64,000 nt of DNA. It comes from Mycobacterium scrofulaceum. Lineage in GTDB: Bacteria > Actinomycetota > Actinomycetes > Mycobacteriales > Mycobacteriaceae. Below the pieces are notes generated by a model, which saw only the letters and a list, made by a program, of their open reading frames with translations, was not told the DNA's origin and searched no databases. The stretch covers positions 1 to 64,000 of the forward strand of contig NZ_MVIJ01000030.1 of NCBI RefSeq assembly GCF_002086735.1. The letters are read 5' to 3'. Below, piece by piece: positions 57,382 to 64,000 of this stretch (position 1 is the first letter of the stretch; every line of letters starts with the position of its first letter). The translations under genes were made by a program, and so were the position numbers.

Positions 57382-59067
57382 TCAGCCAAGCGTTGGCAGC
57401 CAGCGTCGCCGCGGTGGGGCCGGCTCGGCGGCGGCAGCGGCAGCGAGCATGTCGGCGACGTCGGTGAATTTGTTCCGCGGCCGCCCGTCGCTGCTCCCGC
57501 GGGCGACCTCGGCGGCGTCGATGGCCCGCCATCCGCGGGCGTCCACGGCGTCGGGCTGCCGGGCCTGCACCAGCCTGGCCAGCGCCTCCGGCCTCGAAAC
57601 CGGATCGCTCAGCCTGCCGGCGTTGAAGTCCGCCACCAGAGCCTGAACCGTTTGCAGGGAGCAGGATTTGTTCGTGCCGATGAACCCGCTCGGTCCTCGC
57701 TTGATCCAGCCCGCGACATACGCGCCGGACACCGGTTCCCCCGAGTCGGGATCGACCACCCGGCCACCGTCGTTGGGAACGACGGCGGTCGACTCGTCGA
57801 ACGGCAGGTCGCGAATCGGCTTGCCGCGGTAGCCAATCGAGGTCAGCACCAGGCCGGTGTCCAGTCGGAGCAGCTCGTCGTCGCCGGTGACGGCGAATTC
57901 CACGCCGGTGGCGCGTTGCTCACCCAGCACGCGCTCGGGGGTGAGCTGATAGGCCAACCTGACCCGCGGACGCCCATCTCCCGGCGCCGAATCGTCACCG
58001 AGCGCGGCCAGGATTTCCAGCTTGCGCCTGGTCAGGCCGTCGGTCGCGCTGGCGAGGTCGGCCGCCACCAGTTCGTGGTCGGCCGCGCTCAGCACGACAT
58101 CCGACGAGCCGGTCAGCCCGATGAGTTCGGGCAGGGTGAAGGCCGACTGCGCGGGGCCACGCCGCGCGGCGACCACCACTTCGCGGACCGCGGAAGCGCG
58201 AAACGCCGCCAGCGCGCGATCGGAGATGTCGGTACGGGCCAGGTCATCGGGATTCGCCGCGAGCACCCGGGCCACGTCGAGGGCGACGTTGCCGTTGCCG
58301 ACGATCACCACCCGATCGTGGCTGAGATCGACTGGCAGGTCGGCGAAGTCGGGATGGCCGTTGATCCACGCCACGAATTCGGTGGCGGTTCCGGTGCCCG
58401 GCAGACCCATGCCCTGAATCTGCAGGCGACGGTCGTCGGGGGCGCCGACTGCGTACAGCACGGCGTGGTGGTGGGCCAGCAGGTCGGCGTGGCTCAGGTC
58501 CCTGCCGACCTCGACGTTGAGATAGAACCGGAAGTGCCGATGACCGGCGACCCGGTCGAACAGCCGGGTGACCCGTTTGGTGTTCTGGTGATCGGGCGCG
58601 ACGCCGGCGCGCACCAATCCGTAGGGGGTCGGCAGCTTTTCGAAGACGTTGACCCGCACGCCGTGCTGGGTGAGCAGTTCGTCGGCCGCGTACATGGCCG
58701 CCGGCCCGGACCCGACGATGGCCACGGTCAGCGGCTGGCGGCGGGCGCGCACCTGGGCGGCCGGAATCACCGGGGCAAGCTTCGACGTCGGGGGCACTTT
58801 CTCGCCCTCGGGCCGCTCCGGGTAGAAGGACGCGTTGATCTCGACGAACGGCAACTGCTTGATGTCCAGCCGCGTGTCCGGCGCAATCGCGCCGACGGGG
58901 CAGGCGCTCACGCACGCTCCGCAGTCCACGCACGCCACCGGGTCGATGTAGAGCATCTCCGAGGTGGCGTAGCCGGGCTGGTCGGGCGTGGGGTGAATGC
59001 AGTTCACCGGGCACGCGAAAACGCAGGACCCGTCGTTACAGCACGACTGGGTAATAACGTGCGGCAT
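57382..59067 (-). CDS. fprB: Ferredoxin/ferredoxin-NADP reductase FprB
   Basis: 561 residues. An N-terminal 7Fe-type ferredoxin domain (1-~65) has cysteines in SCCNDGSCVFACPVNCIHP and CVDCGACVSACPVGAI. An adrenodoxin-reductase-like part follows: FAD motif AIVGSGPAAMYAADELL, NADPH motif IVGNGNVALDVARVL and late FAD contact YVAGWIKRGPSGFIGTNKSC. M. tuberculosis FprB has the same fusion and 575 residues. It moves electrons between NADPH and ferredoxin-like partners such as P450 systems. ATG at 59067 (MPHVITQSCC). 20 bases downstream of the di-iron oxygenase. Confidence 0.95.
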   Translation of the reverse strand: MPHVITQSCCNDGSCVFACPVNCIHPTPDQPGYATSEMLYIDPVACVDCGACVSACPVGAIAPDTRLDIKQLPFVEINASFYPERPEGEKVPPTSKLAPVIPAAQVRARRQPLTVAIVGSGPAAMYAADELLTQHGVRVNVFEKLPTPYGLVRAGVAPDHQNTKRVTRLFDRVAGHRHFRFYLNVEVGRDLSHADLLAHHHAVLYAVGAPDDRRLQIQGMGLPGTGTATEFVAWINGHPDFADLPVDLSHDRVVIVGNGNVALDVARVLAANPDDLARTDISDRALAAFRASAVREVVVAARRGPAQSAFTLPELIGLTGSSDVVLSAADHELVAADLASATDGLTRRKLEILAALGDDSAPGDGRPRVRLAYQLTPERVLGEQRATGVEFAVTGDDELLRLDTGLVLTSIGYRGKPIRDLPFDESTAVVPNDGGRVVDPDSGEPVSGAYVAGWIKRGPSGFIGTNKSCSLQTVQALVADFNAGRLSDPVSRPEALARLVQARQPDAVDARGWRAIDAAEVARGSSDGRPRNKFTDVADMLAAAAAAEPAPPRRRWLPTLG

Positions 59068-59087
59068 AGACGAATACCCGTGCGGAC

Positions 59088-60113
59088 CTAGGCGGCCGGT
59101 ACCGCGGCCAGGTGCTGGCGTTGCGGCTCGCTGCGGTAGCGCGAGGGCTTGCCGTCGATCTTGCAGAGCCGCCACATGAGTCGCGCGGAGCGCGTCTCCA
59201 TCAGCCCGGTGTCGTGGGCCAGCATCCGGACGTCGCCGAACATGTCGCTGAGCCACTTTCGCGATTCCGGCGACCGGAAGAAGAGCTCCTTGCGCACTTC
59301 GCGCGGAATGTCGAACTCCTGCCAGAATGCCTTGGGCGGCACCACGATTGCCCGGCACAGGAGCTTCATGGTCAGCGGCAGGTACAGGGCCGTCCAGAAG
59401 CGCTGCCGCTTGGTCAGCTGCGGCACCCGCCTGCGCAGGAACTCGTGGGCAAAGGAAATGTGACGCGCCTCCTCGGCCACGTGGATGGCCATCACCCGCT
59501 CCATGATCGGGTGCAGCGACTTCCCTTCGCGGAGAACGTTTTTCTGGGTGTGGTCGATCGGCTCCTCGCCCGCCAGCACCCCGATGAAGAACGCCACCGG
59601 CAAGGGGCCGGCCACCAGCGGGACCAGCGGCGAGAGCCACTTGAGCAGTCGCGGCATGCCCGGCACGTCGGCGCCGACCCGGTTGACCATCTCCTGGAAC
59701 ATCATGGTGTGGTTGCACTCTTCGACCGACTCGTGCAAGCAATAGCGGTATTCCGGGGATCCGTTCGGCACCCAGAACGTGTAGTTCATCAGGCCGCGGA
59801 TCAGGATGGATTCGAAGTGCAGCCCGACCTTGGCGACGTTGGCCTGGCGCCACATGCCGATCTTGATCTTGCGCTCGTCGGACTGCGCGAGATACCACGG
59901 GTGGCGGCCCAACGGATCGGTCGTCGGCAGAATCCACCGCGGATCGTTCTGGGTCACCGCGAATTCCGGGGAGTCCCAGTCGATGTCGGTGTACGGGTTG
60001 AAGTTTCGCCGCACCGACCCCTCGGACAGTGTGGCAAGCGTGTTGACGTACTCGGTGTCGTCGCGCACTTCCATGTTGCGGCGCCAACGCCGAACCATCC
60101 GTGTCCTGGCCAT
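59088..60113 (-). CDS. Di-iron oxygenase, AurF-like (Rv0885 homologue)
   Basis: 341 residues; Rv0885 has 340. Ferritin-like helices supply likely iron ligands: FESILIRGLMNYTFW, LHESVEECNHTMMFQEMVNR and IHVAEEARHISFAHEFLRRR, the usual E and E-x2-H pattern of PF11583 proteins (p-aminobenzoate N-oxygenase AurF type). Substrate in mycobacteria unknown. The adjacent fprB could supply electrons, and the two genes are co-directional 20 bases apart. The ATG at 60113 has GGGGAGG 9 bases upstream; the open frame to 60182 is not supported. Confidence 0.85.
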   Translation of the reverse strand: MARTRMVRRWRRNMEVRDDTEYVNTLATLSEGSVRRNFNPYTDIDWDSPEFAVTQNDPRWILPTTDPLGRHPWYLAQSDERKIKIGMWRQANVAKVGLHFESILIRGLMNYTFWVPNGSPEYRYCLHESVEECNHTMMFQEMVNRVGADVPGMPRLLKWLSPLVPLVAGPLPVAFFIGVLAGEEPIDHTQKNVLREGKSLHPIMERVMAIHVAEEARHISFAHEFLRRRVPQLTKRQRFWTALYLPLTMKLLCRAIVVPPKAFWQEFDIPREVRKELFFRSPESRKWLSDMFGDVRMLAHDTGLMETRSARLMWRLCKIDGKPSRYRSEPQRQHLAAVPAA

Positions 60114-60346
60114 GATCCAAGCCTCCCCAGCGAGGTTTACATTTGGACGTGCTATGTCCAGACAGTACCGCAGGTACCGCATATCTTTCTAGACCCCCCG
60201 CGGCACTGTGAACTGACCAGTGGTCAGGGTTTTGGTGTGCCCTGTCTCACAACCGGCGAAACATCGCGCACCGCGCGTCCTGGCGTTTTGCCCGCGTCGG
60301 GGGCGTCGCGCAACGGACCGCCGCGTCGCCGGTCAGCCCGGCTCAC

Positions 60347-60352
60347 TACCCT
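60347..60352 (+). promoter_or_regulatory. Candidate -10 element for leaderless serC
   Basis: TACCCT fits TANNNT and ends 7 bases before the ATG at 60360. That spacing puts the transcription start at the start codon. There is no ribosome-binding site upstream of 60360, which fits a leaderless mRNA and favours 60360 over the in-frame ATG at 60354. Confidence 0.45.
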
Positions 60353-60359
60353 GATGAGC

Positions 60360-61478
60360 ATGGCTGACCAGCTCGAGGTTCCCGCTGACATCAAACCCCG
60401 CGACGGCCGCTTCGGATGCGGTCCTTCCAAGGTCCGGCCCGAACAGTTGCAGGCGCTGACGACCACCGCCGCCCCCCTGTTCGGCACGTCACACCGCCAG
60501 GCACCGGTGAAGAACCTGGTGGGCCGGGTCCGGTCGGGGCTGGCCGAGCTGTTCTCGGTGCCGGACGGGTACGAGGTCGTCCTCGGCAACGGTGGCGCGA
60601 CCGCGTTCTGGGACGCCGCGGCGTTCGGGTTGATCGACAAGCGGTCGCTGCACCTGTCGTTCGGCGAATTCAGCTCCAAGTTCGCCTCGGCCGTCGCCAA
60701 CAACCCGTTCGTCGGCGACCCCATCGTCGTCAAGGCCGACGCCGGCAGCGCCCCCGAGCCGAAGGGCGATCCGTCGGTGGACGTGGTCGCCTGGGCCCAC
60801 AACGAGACGTCGACCGGGGTGGCGGTGCCCATTCGCCGGCCAGCCGACGCCGGCGACGCCCTGGTCCTCATCGACGCCACCTCGGGCGCGGGCGGGCTGC
60901 CGGTCGAGATCACCGAGACCGACGCCTACTACTTCTCGCCGCAGAAGAATTTCGCAAGCGACGGCGGCCTGTGGCTTGCCGTCATGAGCCCGGCCGCGCT
61001 GGCGCGCGTCGAGTCCGTCGCCGCGTCGGGCCGCTGGGTTCCCGACTTCCTGTCGCTGCCCATCGCGGTGGACAACAGCCTGAAGAACCAGACGTACAAC
61101 ACCCCCGCGATCGGCACCCTGGCGCTGATGGCCGAGCAGGTCGACTGGATGCTGGGCAACGGCGGACTTCAGTGGGCCGTCAAGCGCACGGCGGACTCGT
61201 CGCGGCGGTTGTACTCCTGGGCGGAGGAACGGCCGTACACCACGCCGTTCGTCGCCGACCCCGCCCTGCGGTCCCAGGTGGTCGGCACGATCGACTTCGT
61301 CGACGACGTCGACGCGGCGGCCGTTGCGAAGGTTCTGCGGGCGAACGGCATCGTCGACGTCGAGCCGTACCGCAAACTCGGCCGCAACCAGTTGCGCGTC
61401 GGGATGTTCCCGGCGATCGACCCGGATGACGTCAGCGCCCTGACGCAATGCGTCGACTGGGTGGTCGAGCGGCTTTAG
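60360..61478 (+). CDS. serC: Phosphoserine aminotransferase SerC
   Basis: 372 residues. Conserved FGCGPSKVRPEQL, LGNGGATAFWDAAAFGLIDK, IDATSGAGG with the PLP Asp, and Schiff-base lysine K196 in YYFSPQKNFASDGG. NQTYNTPAIGTLALMAEQ is a late active-site loop. It transfers the amino group from glutamate to 3-phosphohydroxypyruvate in serine synthesis, and the equivalent compound in PLP synthesis. The mycobacterial form matches M. tuberculosis Rv0884c closely. Divergent from the di-iron oxygenase gene, with a 246-base gap. Confidence 0.95.
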   Translation: MADQLEVPADIKPRDGRFGCGPSKVRPEQLQALTTTAAPLFGTSHRQAPVKNLVGRVRSGLAELFSVPDGYEVVLGNGGATAFWDAAAFGLIDKRSLHLSFGEFSSKFASAVANNPFVGDPIVVKADAGSAPEPKGDPSVDVVAWAHNETSTGVAVPIRRPADAGDALVLIDATSGAGGLPVEITETDAYYFSPQKNFASDGGLWLAVMSPAALARVESVAASGRWVPDFLSLPIAVDNSLKNQTYNTPAIGTLALMAEQVDWMLGNGGLQWAVKRTADSSRRLYSWAEERPYTTPFVADPALRSQVVGTIDFVDDVDAAAVAKVLRANGIVDVEPYRKLGRNQLRVGMFPAIDPDDVSALTQCVDWVVERL

Positions 61479-61595
61479 CGCCTCGCAATCAGCACGTAAC
61501 CGCTCAGCGTGTCAGCACCGGTGACGGGCGTTAGCTGCACTAGAGTGCGCACGAGACGGGTCCGTCGACCTGGACGGAGCCTGCGAGGAGAAGCC

Positions 61596-62375
61596 ATGCG
61601 GGAACTCAAAATGGTTGGGGTCGACTCCGACGGCAAACACATCATCTGCGAGGCCGGCGATCCCGCCGAACCGTTCAAGCTCGTGGTCGACGATCAGCTG
61701 AAGGCTGCGGTGCGCGGTGAGATGGCACCGCTGGAGCAACCTCAGCTCGACATCCAGGTCACCAACATGCTGAGCCCGAAGGAAATCCAGGCCAAGATCC
61801 GGGCCGGCGCGTCCGTCGAGCAGGTGGCCGCGGCGTCGGGCTCCGACATCTCGCGGATCCGCCGGTTCGCCCATCCGGTGCTGCTGGAACGGGCCCGCGC
61901 CGCCGAGTTGGCAACAGCCGCGCACCCGGTGCTCGCCGACGGTCCCGCGGTGCTCACCCTGCTGGAAACCGTGAGTGCCGCCCTGGTGACGCGGGGCCTG
62001 GAACCGGACAGGCTCAGCTGGGACGCCTGGCGCAACGAGGACAGCCGCTGGACCGTGCAACTGGCGTGGAAGGCCGGCCGCTCCGACAACATCGCGCACT
62101 TCTGCTTCGCCCCCGGCGCGCACGGCGGGACGGTCACGGCCATCGACGACGCCGCCAAGGAGTTGATCGACCCGAACTTCGACCGTCCGCTGCGACCGCT
62201 GGCGCGGGTAGCCCACGTCGACTTCGAGGAGCCGGTGAAGCCCACCGCCGCCACCGCGCCGCCGCAGGAGCAGCCCGCCCCGCAAGAGCAGCCCGTGCAC
62301 ACCCGACGGGGCAAGCCGGTCATCCCGGCCTGGGAGGATGTGCTGCTCGGGGTGCGCTCGGGCGGGCAGCGCTAG
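61596..62375 (+). CDS. sepH: Cell-division regulator SepH
   Basis: 259 residues of the DUF3071/SepH family. The N-terminal conserved domain (1-~50, MRELKMVGVDSDGKHIIC) precedes a helix-turn-helix-like segment (LSPKEIQAKIRAGASVEQVA, about 58-80). A longer middle domain binds the partner. The C-terminal tail is Pro/Gln-rich and ends PAWEDVLLGVRSGGQR. Actinobacterial SepH stimulates FtsZ ring assembly (work in Streptomyces and M. smegmatis). The ATG at 61596 has a strong GAGGAG 6 bases upstream. Homologue of Rv0883c. Confidence 0.9.
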   Translation: MRELKMVGVDSDGKHIICEAGDPAEPFKLVVDDQLKAAVRGEMAPLEQPQLDIQVTNMLSPKEIQAKIRAGASVEQVAAASGSDISRIRRFAHPVLLERARAAELATAAHPVLADGPAVLTLLETVSAALVTRGLEPDRLSWDAWRNEDSRWTVQLAWKAGRSDNIAHFCFAPGAHGGTVTAIDDAAKELIDPNFDRPLRPLARVAHVDFEEPVKPTAATAPPQEQPAPQEQPVHTRRGKPVIPAWEDVLLGVRSGGQR

Positions 62376-62385
62376 GGAATAGCCT

Positions 62386-62658
62386 CTACCGCCCCATCGT
62401 CAGCGCGAGCAACGCCAGCCACGCTCCCGCGACGCCGATTCCCGCACCGAGCACGAACCAACGCAGCACCGGCTTGTGCCGCCAACCCCAGAGCGTGGGC
62501 GCCAGCCCGCCGGCCGCGACGACGTTGAGGGCGACCGCCAGCAGCGGATGCACCCGGATCAAACCCAAGGTGAGCACCACGATGCCGGCCCCCGTTACCG
62601 CGGCGACGAACCCGGCGACCGTCAAACCCGTTGCCCAGGGCGCGGAATCGTCGGTCAC
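62386..62658 (-). CDS. DUF2537 membrane protein (Rv0882 homologue)
   Basis: 90 residues with three hydrophobic helices: about 10-34 (GLTVAGFVAAVTGAGIVVLT), 38-55 and 66-88. Length and topology match the Rv0882 family of small actinobacterial membrane proteins. The GTG at 62658 overlaps the RNA methyltransferase stop (GTGA), so it is co-translated with that gene. It converges on sepH with 10 bases between. Function unknown. Confidence 0.75.
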   Translation of the reverse strand: MTDDSAPWATGLTVAGFVAAVTGAGIVVLTLGLIRVHPLLAVALNVVAAGGLAPTLWGWRHKPVLRWFVLGAGIGVAGAWLALLALTMGR

Positions 62659-63488
62659 GGGCCGAGCCTAGCCCGTTCGTAGAAAGCCAGAGCGGCCGCG
62701 GTGGCGACGTTGAGGGAGTCCGTCCCGCCCGACATCGGGATGCGCACGCGCACGTCGCTCAAGCGCAGGGTCGCCGGCGTCAGCCCCGGCCCCTCGGCGC
62801 CCACGACCACCGCGACAGGTTCGTCGCGCGCGGCCGCCATGACTTCGGGCAGGACGCAAGCGGTGCTGTCCGGGGTCATGGCCAGCACCCGAAACCCTTT
62901 CTGTTTCAACATCTTCAGCTCGGCGGGCCAGTCCGCCGCGCGGGCGTAAGGGACGAGCAACGCGTGACCCATCGAGACGCGGACAGCGCGACGGTACAGC
63001 GGGTCGGCGCAGCCACTGCCGAACACCACCGCGTCCACGCCCAGCCCGGCAGCGTTGCGAAAGATCGAGCCGAGGTTCTCGTGATCGTTGACGCCTTCGA
63101 GCACCGCGACGGTCCGGGCGCCCTCGACCAGCCCGGCCACCGTGGGTTCCGGCACCCGGCGGGCGGCCGCCAGCACGCCACGGTTGAGGTGAAAGCCCAC
63201 CGCCTGCGCCATGACCTCGGCGGAGGTCCGGTAGAACGGGACGGCACGACCCGCCAGGTCTCCCGCCAGCTCGGCGAGCCGGCGTTCGGTCCCCAGCAAG
63301 GCGTGCGGGGTGAACCGCGAGGCGAGCATGCGCTGGACGACCAGTACGCCTTCGGCGATCACCAGGCCTTTGCCGGACGGCAGATCGGGGCGACGATCGA
63401 CGCTGTTCAGGTCGCGGAAGTCGTCGAGGCGGGGGTCGTCGGGATCGTCGACGTCCTGGACGTTCAGGCCATCGATTCCGTCGCTCAC
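62655..63488 (-). CDS. SpoU/TrmH-type RNA 2'-O-methyltransferase (Rv0881 homologue)
   Basis: 277 residues. An N-terminal RNA-binding domain (about 30-105) is followed by the SPOUT catalytic knot: motif 1 DHENLGSIFRNAAGLGVDAV, motif 2 VVGAEGPGLT and motif 3 IPMSGGTDSLNVATAAAL. It methylates a ribose 2'-OH in rRNA or tRNA with SAM; the target base is not known from sequence. The GTG at 63488 overlaps the MarR stop (GTGA). Confidence 0.9.
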   Translation of the reverse strand: MSDGIDGLNVQDVDDPDDPRLDDFRDLNSVDRRPDLPSGKGLVIAEGVLVVQRMLASRFTPHALLGTERRLAELAGDLAGRAVPFYRTSAEVMAQAVGFHLNRGVLAAARRVPEPTVAGLVEGARTVAVLEGVNDHENLGSIFRNAAGLGVDAVVFGSGCADPLYRRAVRVSMGHALLVPYARAADWPAELKMLKQKGFRVLAMTPDSTACVLPEVMAAARDEPVAVVVGAEGPGLTPATLRLSDVRVRIPMSGGTDSLNVATAAALAFYERARLGP

Positions 63489-63916
63489 GGGCCTTCGTCG
63501 ACCAGGGCCAACATCAGGTCGGCGGCGTTGCGCAGTGTGTCACGCTGCTCGCTGTCCAGTGTCGCCAGCCGCTTGGCCAGCCACTCCTGACGGGCACGTC
63601 GGGCCGCCTTGACCAGCTCGGCGCCGGACTGGGAGACCGACACCAGAACCTGTCGGCCGTCGACGGGATGCGGGGCGCGGTCCACCAGGCCCATGTCGGC
63701 CAGCGAGGCGATCACGCGGGTCATCGACGGCGGCCGGACCCGTTCGCGAATCGCCAGCGCGCCCGGCGTCATCGGACCCTCGTTGGCCAGCGTCGCCAGC
63801 GCCGACAGCTGGGACAGCGACACCGGAGACGACGGGTTTCGGAACCGGAGTTGACGGGCCAGCCGCATGACCGCCAGCGACAGGTCGCTCGCCAGCCGCG
63901 CATCGCTGTCAGGCAT
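63485..63916 (-). CDS. MarR family regulator (Rv0880 homologue)
   Basis: 143 residues, the length of Rv0880. The winged helix has LSQLSALATLANEGPMTPGA, IRERVRPPSMTRVIASLADM and the wing GLVDRAPHPVDGRQVLVSVS. MarR proteins bind as dimers to palindromic DNA and respond to phenolic or redox signals; the M. tuberculosis homologue is linked to pH- and redox-responsive genes. First gene of a three-gene operon with the RNA methyltransferase and the membrane protein. ATG at 63916. The 84 bases beyond, to the window end, hold its promoter; no box was identified. Confidence 0.85.
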   Translation of the reverse strand: MPDSDARLASDLSLAVMRLARQLRFRNPSSPVSLSQLSALATLANEGPMTPGALAIRERVRPPSMTRVIASLADMGLVDRAPHPVDGRQVLVSVSQSGAELVKAARRARQEWLAKRLATLDSEQRDTLRNAADLMLALVDEGP

Positions 63917-64000
63917 GGCGCGAGGTTACACGGAACCCCACGAAATCGGGACACGAACCGGTGAACGGCGGGCTCCGAACGGCATCGCCGCGCCGGCCGG

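Noticed and set aside
57382..60120. 912-codon frame suggesting a fusion of fprB with an upstream protein
   Set aside because: The part upstream of 59067 is the shadow of the di-iron oxygenase in another frame. The FprB family starts at MPHVITQSCC.
59112..61478. 788-codon frame reaching serC from within the di-iron oxygenase gene
   Set aside because: The upstream part is antisense to the oxygenase and has no domain; SerC starts at 60360, supported by a -10 element.

Overview
High-GC actinobacterial chromosome, almost certainly a slow-growing Mycobacterium (M. avium-complex-like or a close relative). The outer parts of the window carry, in mirror order, homologues of the M. tuberculosis H37Rv block Rv0914c to Rv0880: thiolase, carotenoid oxygenase, the Rv0909/Rv0910 pair, ctpE, echA6, accD3, prrA-prrB, gltA2, citA, fprB, serC, sepH, a SpoU-type RNA methyltransferase and a MarR regulator. 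No tRNA, rRNA, CRISPR array or insertion sequence was seen.

Layout. 1-3500: a DUF4185 secreted protein, two very small genes and three stretches without a clear gene. 3501-25249: the conserved mycobacterial core, interrupted by a TetR/FAD-monooxygenase pair (15387-17181) between accD3 and prrA. In H37Rv those two genes are adjacent. 25296-57227: a catabolic block of about 32 kb lying exactly between the homologues of Rv0887c and Rv0886 (fprB), which are neighbours in H37Rv. 57382-63916: the core resumes.

The 32-kb block has three modules. (i) Phenylacetate catabolism, 25296-37214: paaZ and a TetR regulator on the minus strand; a 38-residue leader ORF, a PaaF-like hydratase, a hydroxyacyl-CoA dehydrogenase, a PaaG-like isomerase, paaABCDE and paaK on the plus strand. 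Three ACCGA-N4-TCGGT-like boxes lie at its three promoter regions. (ii) A TetR-controlled module of unknown substrate, 37262-50627. It holds an NmrA/class V aminotransferase/SDR operon and a three-subunit molybdenum hydroxylase. The large subunit of that enzyme is on one strand. Its 2Fe-2S and FAD subunits sit in a convergent seven-gene operon with LLM flavin, SnoaL-like, alpha/beta-hydrolase, SCP2 and DUF1028 genes. Two close TetR paralogues and an amidohydrolase complete the module. A TGACA-N3-TGTCA palindrome occurs upstream of all three operons, and two of the promoters are almost identical over 29 bases. (iii) An amino-acid dehydrogenase, an Lrp regulator and a four-gene 2-oxoacid dehydrogenase complex (E1alpha, E1beta, E2, E3), 50784-57227.

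The modules may be connected. An amino-acid dehydrogenase plus a 2-oxoacid dehydrogenase could turn branched-chain amino acids into acyl-CoAs, or phenylalanine into phenylacetyl-CoA, which is the entry compound of the paa pathway. Module (ii) is the best candidate for an undescribed system: its parts and regulation are clear from sequence, but its substrate is not. Most operons here are built from genes whose stop and start codons overlap (ATGA, GTGA, TTGA, and one apparent CTGA).
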